Shown here piece after piece: positions 23,369 to 32,516 of a stretch of 42,517 nucleotides of DNA. A model generated the notes under the pieces. That model saw nothing but the letters and a program-made list of their open reading frames with translations, ran no database searches and was not told the origin of the DNA. Every line of letters begins with the position of its first letter. Positions within the stretch are counted from its first letter, which is position 1. Source of the DNA: Candidatus Aminicenantota bacterium (lineage in GTDB: Bacteria > Acidobacteriota > Aminicenantia > Aminicenantales > Aminicenantaceae); NCBI GenBank assembly GCA_030614685.1, contig JAUWTO010000006.1, positions 1 to 42,517 on the forward strand, read 5' to 3'. A program made the position numbers and the translations under genes.

Positions 23369-25120
23369 ATGAACACACACGCACAACAGGATGAAGCACT
23401 GCACAAGCTTCGGCACAGCGCCGCCCATCTCTTGGCGCACGCCGTGATCGAGCTCTATCCCGATGTCCAGGTGGGGATCGGTCCTGCAGTCGAGAACGGT
23501 TTTTACTACGACTTCCTGCGGGAGCACCCTTTTACGCCCGAAGACCTGGAAGAGATCGAGAAAAAGATGCGCGAACTCTCCCGGGCGGATATCCCCATCG
23601 AACGGGTGGTCCTGCCAAAGTCCGAGGCCGTGAAACTCTTCCAGGATATGGGGCAGACCCTCAAAGTGGAGCTGGTCGAAGAAAAGGGAGGCGACGAGGT
23701 CTCGAACTACCGCCAGGGGAGCTTCATTGATTTCTGCCTGGGCCCACACATGAGCTCGACCGGGCAGATCCAGCATTTCAAGGTCTTGTCTTCGTCCGGA
23801 GCCTACTGGAAAGGGGATGAATCCAGCCACAGGCTGCAGCGCATCTACGGGACAGCGTTCCTCTCTCAGGAGGATCTGGATGGCCACCTCCAGTTGTTGG
23901 AAGAAGCCCGGAAGCGGGACCACCGCAAGCTGGGCATGGAGCTCGACCTGTTCAGCTTCAATGAAAGCTTGGGAGGCGGTCTGATCCTCTGGCACCCGAA
24001 AGGTGCTGCCGTCCGCAGCGTCATCGAGGACTTCTGGCGCGATGAACATTTCAAGGCTGACTATGAACTGCTGTACTCTCCCCACGTGGCCAAGCTGGAT
24101 GTGTGGCGCACCAGCGGACATACAGAGTTCTATGACGCGCTCTACCCGACATTCAAGAAGGGCGACCTCGAGTACCAGCTCAAGCCCATGAATTGTCCCT
24201 TCCACATCATGGTCTACAAGTCCCGGCAGCGCAGCTATCGCGATCTGCCCCTGCGTTGGGCGGAACTGGGCACGGTCTACCGCTATGAACGCAGCGGCGT
24301 GCTGCACGGCCTGATGCGGGTCCGGGGTTTCACTCAGGACGATGCTCATATATTCTGTAGCGGCGATCATCTGGAAGAGGAGATCCGCCGCACCATCGCC
24401 ATGGCGGTACACATCCTGAGCACCTTCGGCTTTACTCAGTACGATGTGTTCCTCTCGACCTGTCCCGAGAAGTTCTGCGGAGCGCTCGAGGACTGGGACA
24501 CGGCCACCAAAGCCCTGGAAGGGGCCCTCCGGGCGGAAGGCTTGGAGTACCGAATCGATCCCGGGGAAGGCGTGTTCTACGGGCCCAAGATCGACATCAA
24601 GATCAAAGACGCCCTGCAGCGCTCCTGGCAGTGCACTACCATACAGCTGGACTTCAACCTGGCCGAACGCTTCGAGCTGTCGTACATCGGCGAGGATGGG
24701 AAGCAGCACCGGCCCTACATGATCCACAGGGCGCTGCTGGGTTCCCTGGAGAGGTTCTTCGGGGTCTTGATCGAGCACTACAACGGGAATTTTCCCCTGT
24801 GGCTGGCCCCGGTTCAGGCGGTGATCATCCCAATCGCCGACCGCCACAATGACTATGCCGCTGACCTGGCCGCACGCTGCAAGGACCGCGGGCTGCGGAC
24901 CCGTGTGGACTCGCGCCGGGAAAAAGTGGGCTACAAGATCCGGGATGCCGAGACCCACAAGGCCCCCCTCATCCTGATCGTGGGCGACAAGGAAGTGGAG
25001 CGCAGGACCGCCTCCCTCCGCGTCCACACACAGGGGGATAAGGGAGAGGTCCAGGTGAACGAATTCCTTGATAAAGTCACTCAATTGATTCACAATAAAT
25101 CACTAAGCGTGAAAATTTAA
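23369..25120 (+). CDS. thrS: Threonyl-tRNA synthetase lacking the TGS domain
   Basis: The class II synthetase charges tRNA-Thr. The product starts directly in the editing domain: HSAAHLLAHAV supplies the HxxxH motif, and CLGPHMSSTG is its C-terminal partner. The catalytic core (MNCPFHIMVYK, RYERSGVLHGLMRVRGFTQDDAHIF) contains the zinc ligands, and a C-terminal anticodon-binding domain follows. At 583 aa it is about 60 residues shorter than usual, because the N-terminal TGS domain is absent; the tRNA-Val gene leaves no room for it upstream. ATG 23369 is chosen; GTG 23327 is an in-frame alternative. No T-box is visible in the 182-nt leader. Confidence 0.94.
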   Translation: MNTHAQQDEALHKLRHSAAHLLAHAVIELYPDVQVGIGPAVENGFYYDFLREHPFTPEDLEEIEKKMRELSRADIPIERVVLPKSEAVKLFQDMGQTLKVELVEEKGGDEVSNYRQGSFIDFCLGPHMSSTGQIQHFKVLSSSGAYWKGDESSHRLQRIYGTAFLSQEDLDGHLQLLEEARKRDHRKLGMELDLFSFNESLGGGLILWHPKGAAVRSVIEDFWRDEHFKADYELLYSPHVAKLDVWRTSGHTEFYDALYPTFKKGDLEYQLKPMNCPFHIMVYKSRQRSYRDLPLRWAELGTVYRYERSGVLHGLMRVRGFTQDDAHIFCSGDHLEEEIRRTIAMAVHILSTFGFTQYDVFLSTCPEKFCGALEDWDTATKALEGALRAEGLEYRIDPGEGVFYGPKIDIKIKDALQRSWQCTTIQLDFNLAERFELSYIGEDGKQHRPYMIHRALLGSLERFFGVLIEHYNGNFPLWLAPVQAVIIPIADRHNDYAADLAARCKDRGLRTRVDSRREKVGYKIRDAETHKAPLILIVGDKEVERRTASLRVHTQGDKGEVQVNEFLDKVTQLIHNKSLSVKI

Positions 25121-25132
25121 AGGAGGCCTGTC

Positions 25133-25759
25133 ATCAGAAGAAGAACATTCTATCCTGGGAAACGGAAGGAAAAGCCGCACAAGATCAATGAAATGATCCG
25201 AGCCAGGGAAGTCCGAATAATCGATGAGGACAAGAGCCAGGTCGGGATTCTCACCATTGAGGAAGCCCGTGACCTGGCTCAGGAAAGAGGCCTGGATCTA
25301 GTGGAGGTGGCCCCCCAGGCCAATCCGCCCGTGTGCCGTGTGATGGACTACGGAAAATTTCTGTATGAGGAACACAAGAAGGCACAGGAGGCTAAAAAGC
25401 ACCAAAAGAACATACAGGTCAAGGAGATTAAATTTCGCCCCAAGATCAGTATCCATGACTACACGTTCAAGATCAAACATGTGCAGCGGTTCCTGAGGGA
25501 TGGACACAAGGTCAAGATCACGATCATGCTCCGCGGTCGGGAAAAAGCCAAACCCGAACTGGCGCGAGCCATAATGGACCGTGTTTTTGGCGATGTCCAG
25601 GACTTGGGACAACAGGATGGAACCATGCGCTCGCAGCCCTGGGCTGTTTCAGCGTTTCTGAGCCCTCTGAAATCAGGAGTTAAAGATGCCAAAACTAAAG
25701 ACACACAAAGGAGCCCGAAAAAGGTTCAAGATAACGGGAAAGAAGAAGGTAATCCATAG
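25133..25759 (+). CDS. infC: Translation initiation factor IF-3, AUC start and C-terminal tail
   Basis: IF-3 binds the 30S subunit and polices start-codon choice. The start is taken as ATC 25133, six nt after AGGAGG (25121-25126), giving the N terminus RRRTFYPGKRKEK and then INEMIRAREVRIID, as expected for the family. The thrS stop lies in the same frame at 25118-25120, so no earlier start exists; the first ATG (25193) would delete 20 conserved-looking residues. A rare initiation codon is the classic IF-3 autoregulation device. The C-terminal domain ends FLSP, where other IF-3s end VLAP, then continues about 30 residues, overlapping rpmI by 74 nt. The usual MEGR segment is replaced by an unrelated sequence. 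Confidence 0.92.
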   Translation: MRRRTFYPGKRKEKPHKINEMIRAREVRIIDEDKSQVGILTIEEARDLAQERGLDLVEVAPQANPPVCRVMDYGKFLYEEHKKAQEAKKHQKNIQVKEIKFRPKISIHDYTFKIKHVQRFLRDGHKVKITIMLRGREKAKPELARAIMDRVFGDVQDLGQQDGTMRSQPWAVSAFLSPLKSGVKDAKTKDTQRSPKKVQDNGKEEGNP

Positions 25760-25886
25760 CAAAGCCTTTAACAATCATATCCTCACCAAGAAATCGGCCA
25801 AACGGAAAAGGAACCTGGGGAAGCCCGACGAGGTCAGCCCTGCCGACCGGAGCCGGATAAAAGCCATGCTCCCGTACGATTTTTAG
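25686..25886 (+). CDS. rpmI: 50S ribosomal protein L35
   Basis: The 66-aa basic protein has the L35 pattern: [20 protein letters not shown], then [20 protein letters not shown] and a C-terminal IKAMLPY. It overlaps the 3' end of infC in another frame, and its AGGAG lies within infC, so translation is probably coupled. The order infC-rpmI-rplT is conserved across bacteria. Confidence 0.97.
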   Translation: MPKLKTHKGARKRFKITGKKKVIHSKAFNNHILTKKSAKRKRNLGKPDEVSPADRSRIKAMLPYDF

Positions 25887-25971
25887 GGTAGGGGCCTTTC
25901 AGTCTGACTTCATCGTCTGGAATCGAGGGGCGAATTTTGCGAAGTGTGACACATCACAACAGGAGACAACC

Positions 25972-26328
25972 ATGCCGAGAGTTAAAAGAGGAACTAAAAG
26001 GAGAAAGCGCAGAGCCAAGATCCTGAAGCTTGCCCAGGGATATTGGGGCACGCGGAGCACCAACTACCGCACGGCCAAGGAGGCGGTGGAAAAGTCGCTC
26101 CTCTATTCATATCGCGACCGGAAGACACGCAAGCGGGATTTTCGCCGTCTGTGGATCATCCGGATCAAGGCTGCAGCCGAGATCAACGGGCTCTCCTACA
26201 GCCGGTTCATGCACGGACTTAGAAGATTGAATGTCGAACTGGATCGCAAGATCCTGGCGGACCTGGCGGTCAATTCTCCGGGGACGTTCGGTCAGCTGGC
26301 GCAGAAGGTCAAGGAGGCCGGAGTCTGA
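25972..26328 (+). CDS. rplT: 50S ribosomal protein L20
   Basis: The 118-aa protein binds 23S rRNA early in 50S assembly. The N terminus [16 protein letters not shown], the [19 protein letters not shown] block and [11 protein letters not shown] are diagnostic. AGGAG is eight nt before the ATG. The 85-nt gap after rpmI holds no feature I can name. Confidence 0.97.
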   Translation: MPRVKRGTKRRKRRAKILKLAQGYWGTRSTNYRTAKEAVEKSLLYSYRDRKTRKRDFRRLWIIRIKAAAEINGLSYSRFMHGLRRLNVELDRKILADLAVNSPGTFGQLAQKVKEAGV

Positions 26329-26347
26329 GCAGGGGAGCAAGCGGAAT

Positions 26348-27382
26348 ATGGAGACGCTGAAAAACAGGATCCAGGGCCTCCGGGATCAGTTCGCACAGGC
26401 CGCACCCCAGGTCCTGGACCAGGCGGCCCTGCAGGAGCTGCGGAACCTCTATCTCAGCCGGAAAAAAGGGCACCTCACCCAGCTCTTCGAGCTGATGAAG
26501 GGGCTTGCCCCGGAGCAGAAGCCCGCCGCCGGCCAGGAGGTCAACTCTTTCAAGCAGTATGTGCAGTCCGAGCTGGACCGGCTTGAAAAAGAGCTCCAGG
26601 CACCCTCCCGCAGCGGGCCGAGCGTTGACTTGACCCTGCCGGGCCGGGCGTCGTACTGGGGGGCTCCCCACCCGGTCCTGCTCATCAAAGAGAGGATCGA
26701 GCAGATCTTCTTGAGGATGGGCTTCAGCATCGAGGACGGGCCGGAGATGGAGACGGATTTCTACAATTTTGAGGCGCTCAATTTCCCCCCGCATCATCCG
26801 GCCCGGGACGATTGGGACACGCTCTATATCGACGACGACCTGCTGCTGCGCACGCACACTTCCCCGGTCCAGATCCGTGTGATGGAGAAGAAGAAGCCGC
26901 CCATCCGGATGATCAATCCTGGTAAGGTTTTTCGCAAGGAGACGCCGGACCCCACTCATCTCCCTATGTTTTTTCAGGTAGAGGGGCTGGTGGTGGACCA
27001 CGGTATCACCTTCGCCCACCTTAAGGGCACGCTCGAGTATTTTCTCAAGGCCCTCTATCATGACAGTATCAAGATCCGATTCCGTCCCAGTTTTTTCCCC
27101 TTCACCGAGCCGTCTGCCGAGGTGGATATCGGGTGTACGGTCTGCAACGGCGAGGAAGACGACTGCCGCGTGTGCAAGGGGACCGGTTGGCTGGAGATTC
27201 TGGGAGCCGGGATGGTGGATCCGCAGGTCTTCAAGAACGTCAACATCGATCCCGAAAAGTATTCCGGATTTGCCTTCGGCATGGGTGTTGAACGGACCGC
27301 CATGTTCTCCTTTCAGATACCGGATCTCAGGTATTTCTATGAGAACGACCTGAGGTTCATCAGACAATTTTCGAAAAAATGA
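26348..27382 (+). CDS. pheS: Phenylalanyl-tRNA synthetase alpha subunit
   Basis: The 344-aa catalytic subunit of the (alpha-beta)2 enzyme has an N-terminal coiled coil (about 1-85) and the class II core. Motifs are GFSIEDGPEMETDFYNFEAL, LLRTHTSPVQIR, the motif-2 GKVFRKETPDPTH and GMGVERTAM. Paired CxxC motifs (CTVC and CRVC) precede KGTGWLEILGAGMV, as in many bacterial PheS. ATG 26348 is chosen by similarity; the frame is open upstream. Its stop overlaps the pheT start by four nt. Confidence 0.96.
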   Translation: METLKNRIQGLRDQFAQAAPQVLDQAALQELRNLYLSRKKGHLTQLFELMKGLAPEQKPAAGQEVNSFKQYVQSELDRLEKELQAPSRSGPSVDLTLPGRASYWGAPHPVLLIKERIEQIFLRMGFSIEDGPEMETDFYNFEALNFPPHHPARDDWDTLYIDDDLLLRTHTSPVQIRVMEKKKPPIRMINPGKVFRKETPDPTHLPMFFQVEGLVVDHGITFAHLKGTLEYFLKALYHDSIKIRFRPSFFPFTEPSAEVDIGCTVCNGEEDDCRVCKGTGWLEILGAGMVDPQVFKNVNIDPEKYSGFAFGMGVERTAMFSFQIPDLRYFYENDLRFIRQFSKK

Positions 27383-29433
27383 AGATAAGCATAGATTGGC
27401 TCAAGGATTACGTCTCCCTGGACCTGTCTGATACGCAGGTGATCAGCACGCTGAACCGTATTGGGATGCTGGTCGACGAATGGGAGGAGACCGAGGACGA
27501 TACCATCCTAGAGCTTGAGACGTATGCCAACCGACCCGATACACTAGGGCACCTGGGAGTGGCGCGGGAACTGGCTGCAGCCTTGGGGATTCCCTTAAAT
27601 ATGCCGGACATCTCGATCGTAGAGAACGATAAGCAGATTGCCGAGCACTTCGACATCCAGATAATGGACGAAGACCTCTGCCCGAGGTACTGTGGGATGA
27701 TCGTGAGCGGGATCGAGGTGGGCCCCTCTCCAGATTGGCTGCAGAAGCGGCTCCGAGCGCTGGGGCTGGTTCCCGTAAACAACGTCGTGGACGTGACCAA
27801 TTATGTCCTGTTTGCCACGGCGCAGCCCATCCACGCCTTTGACCTGGCCAAGCTCAAGGGCAGCAAGATCATGGTCCGCCGCGCCAAACGGGGCGAGGGC
27901 ATGAGGACCCTGGAGGGACGGGATGTGGCCCTGTCCCAAGACATGCTTGTGATCGCCGACGAAAAGGATCCGGTGGCCCTGGCAGGGGTCATCGGGGGCG
28001 AAAAATCCGCCGTTTCTGAGGCGACGCGCGATGTCCTGATCGAGAGCGCGTATTTTGATCCGGTATCCGTGCGCCAGACCTGGAAAAAGGCCGGTGTACA
28101 GACCGACGCGTCCTACCGCTTTGAGCGGGGCGCGGACATCAAGTTCCCACCCCATGCCGCTGCACTGGCCGCCACGCTCCTGACACAGATGGGAGGGGTG
28201 GCCTATCAGGGGATGCTGGATGTGTATCCCAAGCCAGCCCGTCCCAAGGCTGTGGTCATCCGGCACCATCGGACCCTCGAGCTGCTGGGAGCGGAGATCG
28301 AAGAAGCGTTCGTGACTAAGACCCTGAAGGACCTCGAGTTCCAACTGAAGGAGCAACAGCCGGGAATCTGGCAGGTCACGGTCCCGACTTTCCGTGTGGA
28401 TATCGAGCGGGAAGCGGACCTGATCGAAGAGATCGCCCGCTTCTTCGGGTATGAGAACATCCCGTCCCAGCTGCCCATGTGGGAGACCGTCGACCTGAGC
28501 CAGGACCGCAAACGGTCCCTCGAGACCGGGCTGCGGCAGCTCATGTTCCACCAGGGTTTTGATGAGGTCGTGAACTACAGCTTCACGGATCCCGCCAGAG
28601 AGGAGCTCTTCCGGCGCGACCGTGGGGCCATCGCCATCCGGAATCCCATATCCACGCGTGCCGCACTCCTGCGGACGACCCTTCTGAACGGCCTGCTGCA
28701 GACCGTAGTCTGGAACAAGAACCGGGGAGCCGAGGGCGTTCATGTGTTCGAGCTGGGTCACATCTTCAGCCAGGATGAGGAAGACAAACGGGAACTGCAG
28801 GCGATGGGTATGATCACCTGGGGAGCCCTGGAAGCCCCCCACTGGCAGGGCCCTGGCCTCACCACCGATTTTTTTCACCTCAAGGGCACCTGCGAAAGCC
28901 TGGTGGCCAGCCTGGGCTACCAGGCTGTATCCTTCCAGAGTCAGGACCATCCCTTTTTTGAGGCAGGCCATGCGCTGGCCCTTCATCTGAAAGGAACCGA
29001 GGCGGGCATACTGGGGCGGTTGAAGCCGGAGATCCTGGAGGCCTATGACCTGAACGAGCCGGTCTGGGCCGCTGAGATCGACCTGGATGTTGCTTTCGAG
29101 ATCCAGCCGCATGTATTCCACTGTGTACCGGTCGTCAAATATCCCAGTGTGATCCGGGATATCTCCTTTCTGATTGACAGGGGAGTCCCCTACCAGGGCA
29201 TCAAAGAGATCCTCGACGGGCTCAATCTCCCTTATCTGGAGCGTCATACGCTGTATGACCGCTACACAGGAACAGGGGTGCCAGAGGGAAAGGTCAGCCT
29301 GTCCCTGCGTTTCGTGTTCCGTCACCCCCAAAAAACCCTGCAGGCCGGCGAGGTGGATGCCCTGCAGGAGAAGATCGGGAAGGCCCTGCGATCGAACTTT
29401 GAAATTCAACTTAGAGAAGGAGGGGAAAATTGA
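27379..29433 (+). CDS. pheT: Phenylalanyl-tRNA synthetase beta subunit lacking the EMAP tRNA-binding domain
   Basis: The 684-aa subunit carries the B1 start (MKISIDWLKDYVSLDL), the B3/B4 editing domain, the B5 domain (VPTFRVDIEREADLIEEIAR), the catalytic-like module and the C-terminal FDX-ACB domain. Canonical bacterial PheT (about 790 aa) inserts an OB-fold tRNA-binding domain after residue 40. Here the text passes directly from RIGMLVDEWEE to LELETYANRPDTLGHLGVAREL, so that domain is missing. The reading frame is intact, so this is a natural compact form rather than a frameshift. It is coupled to pheS upstream and overlaps the next gene by four nt. Confidence 0.95.
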   Translation: MKISIDWLKDYVSLDLSDTQVISTLNRIGMLVDEWEETEDDTILELETYANRPDTLGHLGVARELAAALGIPLNMPDISIVENDKQIAEHFDIQIMDEDLCPRYCGMIVSGIEVGPSPDWLQKRLRALGLVPVNNVVDVTNYVLFATAQPIHAFDLAKLKGSKIMVRRAKRGEGMRTLEGRDVALSQDMLVIADEKDPVALAGVIGGEKSAVSEATRDVLIESAYFDPVSVRQTWKKAGVQTDASYRFERGADIKFPPHAAALAATLLTQMGGVAYQGMLDVYPKPARPKAVVIRHHRTLELLGAEIEEAFVTKTLKDLEFQLKEQQPGIWQVTVPTFRVDIEREADLIEEIARFFGYENIPSQLPMWETVDLSQDRKRSLETGLRQLMFHQGFDEVVNYSFTDPAREELFRRDRGAIAIRNPISTRAALLRTTLLNGLLQTVVWNKNRGAEGVHVFELGHIFSQDEEDKRELQAMGMITWGALEAPHWQGPGLTTDFFHLKGTCESLVASLGYQAVSFQSQDHPFFEAGHALALHLKGTEAGILGRLKPEILEAYDLNEPVWAAEIDLDVAFEIQPHVFHCVPVVKYPSVIRDISFLIDRGVPYQGIKEILDGLNLPYLERHTLYDRYTGTGVPEGKVSLSLRFVFRHPQKTLQAGEVDALQEKIGKALRSNFEIQLREGGEN

Positions 29434-29690
29434 CAAGTGAATTGGAACGAATTAAAATTCTCGAAGGGAAAATCTCACAAGTCGTCGAGTATATAAACAA
29501 AATCAACAGCGAAAACGAAGATCTGAAAAAACAGGTCCGAGACCTGAAAGCTGAGAAAAAGACCCTGGGAGATGAGGCTCGTCGAGCTGGAAAGCTGGAT
29601 GAGAACCTGAAGTCCTGTGAGAAAGAAAGGGAGGCCATCAAGACCAAAATCGAGAGTATCATCGGACAGATTGATCAACTTGAATTATGA
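29430..29690 (+). CDS. Short coiled-coil protein, ZapB-like
   Basis: The 86-aa protein is almost entirely heptad-patterned helix (LERIKILEGKISQVVEYI, then NSENEDLKKQVRDLKAEK). The start is TTG inside TTGA, overlapping the pheT stop by four nt, with GGAGG upstream. It overlaps zapA by four nt. Size, coiled coil and its position before zapA suggest a division-associated ZapB-type partner, but sequence alone does not prove homology. Confidence 0.75.
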   Translation: MTSELERIKILEGKISQVVEYINKINSENEDLKKQVRDLKAEKKTLGDEARRAGKLDENLKSCEKEREAIKTKIESIIGQIDQLEL

Positions 29691-30010
29691 TTGACAAGAT
29701 TTTAGAGATCGAAATTTTCGATCAGAAATATAGGATAAGAGTCAAAGGAGAGGAAGACGAAAAATACATAAACCATCTGACTTCGTACGTGGATCAGAAA
29801 ATGAGAGAAGTGGCGGTCAAATCCAAATCTGCAGACACCGTGAAGATCGCGGTGCTGGCCGCCTTGAACATAGCGGATGAATTCTTGCTCAGCCAGAAAA
29901 AACTGGACAAGCTCAACGAAGTCATCGGTCATATGGAGACGGAAATAGAGAGTTTGGAGGAATGCTTTTCCGATAATGATGACGATACATTCAAGGCAGC
30001 CGGCAGATAG
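29687..30010 (+). CDS. zapA: Cell division protein ZapA
   Basis: The 107-aa protein has the ZapA layout: an N-terminal beta-rich region (EIEIFDQKYRIRVKGEED), the YINHLTSYVDQKMREV helix, the VAVLAALNIADEFL-type segment and a C-terminal coiled coil. ZapA crosslinks FtsZ filaments at the division ring. ATGA overlap links it to the coiled-coil gene. The 150-nt gap to rny holds the rny leader hairpin. Confidence 0.9.
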   Translation: MIDKILEIEIFDQKYRIRVKGEEDEKYINHLTSYVDQKMREVAVKSKSADTVKIAVLAALNIADEFLLSQKKLDKLNEVIGHMETEIESLEECFSDNDDDTFKAAGR

Positions 30011-30132
30011 GCCGGCTGAGACTTGCGGTATTCACCACAGAGAGAAGATGAGAAAATACAACTTGGATCCCTTGAGGACAGAGCCCCGCTCTTTAAGATC
30101 ATCATGACCTGCTCCTTCTAACTTTCATCTCC

Positions 30133-30160
30133 TTTGACACTCCGTTTGGAGGTGTTCAAA
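30133..30160 (+). promoter_or_regulatory. Hairpin sequestering the rny ribosome-binding site
   Basis: TTTGACACTCC (30133-30143) pairs with GGA, GTG and TCAAA of 30148-30160 around a GTTT loop, leaving single-base bulges at 30151 and 30155. The downstream arm contains the Shine-Dalgarno GGAGG (30148-30152), and the GTG start is the next base after the stem (30161). Closed, it should block initiation. Confidence 0.6.
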
Positions 30161-31723
30161 GTGAATTTAACGGTAATAATTTTAGCAAGTGTTTCTGCTG
30201 TTTTAGCGGTCATCCTGATCGTTGTCCTGCTGCAGCGCCGATCCGGCTCCCGTATGCTTTTCAAAGCCAAACAGGAGGCGGAGTCTCTTCTAGACAAGGC
30301 GAGAGAGGAGGCGGATAAGATCAAGCGAGAAGCCAATCTGGAGGCCAAAGAAAAATTCCTGAATCTCAAATCCGACTTCGAGCGCCAGACCAGGGACCGC
30401 CGCCGCAAGTTCAACGAGCAGGAGCGGCGTCTGGTCAACAAGGAAGAAAATTTGGAGCGGAAGTTACAGAACCTGGACCGTAAGGAACGGGATTTTTCGC
30501 ACAAGGAACAGCGGCTCACGAACAAGGAAAAGGAACTGTCCGAGCAGGAACGAAAGTTTGCCATGCTGAACCAGAAGGCCATTGAGGAGCTGGAGCGGAT
30601 TTCGAACCTGACGCAGGAGGAGGCCAAGAGGGAGCTCCAGAAGAGGATCGAGGACGACGCCAAGCTGGAGTCGGTCCAGGCTCTGCGCCGGATCGAAGAG
30701 GAAACTCGGGAAAAAGGGCAGATCCTAGCTCAGGACATCATCAGCCAGGCGATCCAGCGGTCTGCGGCCGAACATGTCGTCGAGACCACGGTGTCGGTGG
30801 TCGACCTCCCATCGGACGACATGAAAGGCCGTATCATCGGCAGGGAGGGGCGGAACATCCGTGCCTTGGAGCTTGCCACCGGCGTGGATATCATCGTTGA
30901 CGATACACCCGAGGCTGTGATCTTGTCCAGTTTTGATCCCATCCGTCGGGAGATGGCTCGGCTGGCCATCCAGAAGCTTGTGACAGACGGGCGTATCCAT
31001 CCTGCTCGTATAGAAGAAGTCGTGGAAACCGTAAAAGAAGAGATGGACCGCAGGATCAAGCAGGAAGGCGAATCCGCGGCCCTGGAGCTCAGGATCCAGG
31101 ACCTGCACCCTGAGCTCATCAAGCTGTTGGGAAAGCTGAAGTACCGGACGAGCTACGGACAGAATGTGCTCCAACATTCTAAGGAGGTCGCCTGGTTGTC
31201 GTCTCTCATGGCGCAGGAGCTGGGCCTGGATGTCAGGGTGGCTCGGAGAGCCGGGCTGCTGCACGACGTCGGAAAAGCCGTCGATCGCGAGGTCGAGGGA
31301 ACCCACACGGAGCTGAGCGTCTCCCTGACCAAGAAGTATGGGGAGTCCGAGGCTGTAAGCCAGGCTATCGCCTCCCATCACAGGGACATCGATTTCCCTT
31401 CGATCGAAGCGGTGCTGGTGCAGGCGGCCGACACGCTTTCCGCGGCCAGGCCGGGTGCTCGGCGGGAGCTGCTGGAGACCTATATCAAGAGGCTGGAGAA
31501 GCTGGAGGAGGTGGCCCACTCCTATGATGGCGTGGCCAAGGCCTATGCCCTGCAGGCGGGGCGTGAGATCCGTATCATCGTGGAGAGCCAGAAGATCTCC
31601 GACGACCGAGCGGTCCTGGCTGCCAAGGAGATTGCCCAGAAGATCAAGGATGAGCTCGATTACCCCGGGCAGATCAAGGTCACGGTCATTCGCGAGATGA
31701 GGGCGGTTGAGTATGCCCGATAG
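30161..31723 (+). CDS. rny: Ribonuclease Y
   Basis: The 520-aa membrane-anchored endoribonuclease initiates mRNA decay. An N-terminal membrane helix (about 3-26) is followed by a long coiled coil (to about 200), a KH domain ([21 protein letters not shown]) and an HD domain ([18 protein letters not shown]). Start GTG 30161 is chosen because GGAGG lies eight nt upstream and the resulting N terminus is the usual short lead into the membrane helix; a TTG at 30134 lies inside the leader hairpin. The stop overlaps ymdB by 11 nt. Confidence 0.96.
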   Translation: MNLTVIILASVSAVLAVILIVVLLQRRSGSRMLFKAKQEAESLLDKAREEADKIKREANLEAKEKFLNLKSDFERQTRDRRRKFNEQERRLVNKEENLERKLQNLDRKERDFSHKEQRLTNKEKELSEQERKFAMLNQKAIEELERISNLTQEEAKRELQKRIEDDAKLESVQALRRIEEETREKGQILAQDIISQAIQRSAAEHVVETTVSVVDLPSDDMKGRIIGREGRNIRALELATGVDIIVDDTPEAVILSSFDPIRREMARLAIQKLVTDGRIHPARIEEVVETVKEEMDRRIKQEGESAALELRIQDLHPELIKLLGKLKYRTSYGQNVLQHSKEVAWLSSLMAQELGLDVRVARRAGLLHDVGKAVDREVEGTHTELSVSLTKKYGESEAVSQAIASHHRDIDFPSIEAVLVQAADTLSAARPGARRELLETYIKRLEKLEEVAHSYDGVAKAYALQAGREIRIIVESQKISDDRAVLAAKEIAQKIKDELDYPGQIKVTVIREMRAVEYAR

Positions 31724-32516
31724 ACTGAGCGTATTATTCCTCGGTGATATCATCGGGCGCCCGGGAAGGCGTGCGCTCGATTTCTTCCTGCCTTCCCTGA
31801 TCGAGGAGCTTGAACCCACACTCGTCATCGCCAATGCGGAGAACTCCGCGGGAGGCATCGGGATCACCGAGAAGATCGGCAGAGACCTGTTTACACAGGC
31901 AGATGTGCTTACTTCTGGCAACCACATCTGGGACAAGCGGGATGCCCTGGAGTACCTGGAACAGGAGCCGCGCCTACTGAGGCCGGCCAATTATCCGAGC
32001 CCCAATCCCGGTAAGGGGTCCTATATCTGGGAGGGCAAAAAGGGAGAAAAGGTGGGAGTCCTGAACCTGCAGGGACGGGTCTTTATGGAGCCTATCGAGT
32101 GTCCTTTCCGGGTCGCGGAAAAAGAGGTGGAAAAGATCCGGGCCATCACGCCGGTGATCGTAGTCGACTTCCATGCCGAAGCCACTTCCGAGAAACAGGC
32201 CTTGGGCTGGCACCTGGACGGCAGGGTCTCTGCAGTCATCGGCACGCATACCCATGTGCCCACCGCGGACGAGCGGGTGCTGCCCAAAGGGACGGCGTAT
32301 ATCAGTGATGCCGGGATGGTCGGCGGATACGACTCTGTCATCGGGATCAAGAAAGAACAAGCGTTATTGAGGTTCTTGACCTCGAGGTCTCAACGCTTCG
32401 AACCTTCCAAGGAGCGGAGCGTCCTGGCCGCGGTCTTCATCGAGATCGAAGCCAAGACCGGTCGGGCGCTGTCGATCCAGCGCAGGCTCGTTATTGGGGA
32501 TGGATGTGGAGAGTAA
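31713..32516 (+). CDS. ymdB: YmdB family metallophosphoesterase
   Basis: The 267-aa protein matches Ymd[46 protein letters not shown] and [10 protein letters not shown] supply the dinuclear metal ligands. B. subtilis YmdB hydrolyses 2',3'-cyclic nucleotides and influences RNA turnover and biofilm formation. Pairing with rny is widely conserved. ATG 31713 is preferred to TTG 31707. Confidence 0.94.
   Translation: MPDRLSVLFLGDIIGRPGRRALDFFLPSLIEELEPTLVIANAENSAGGIGITEKIGRDLFTQADVLTSGNHIWDKRDALEYLEQEPRLLRPANYPSPNPGKGSYIWEGKKGEKVGVLNLQGRVFMEPIECPFRVAEKEVEKIRAITPVIVVDFHAEATSEKQALGWHLDGRVSAVIGTHTHVPTADERVLPKGTAYISDAGMVGGYDSVIGIKKEQALLRFLTSRSQRFEPSKERSVLAAVFIEIEAKTGRALSIQRRLVIGDGCGE

Noticed and set aside
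25600-25690. Frameshift at the end of infC
   Set aside because: Without any shift, the annotated frame reaches FLSP at the exact length where other IF-3s have VLAP, so the frame is accepted and the tail is reported instead.
30011-30132. Possible 6S RNA (ssrS) downstream of zapA
   Set aside because: The synteny occurs in some bacteria, but I cannot draw the closing stem and central bubble. Only a weak AGAGC/GCTCT hairpin at 30080-30092 is visible.
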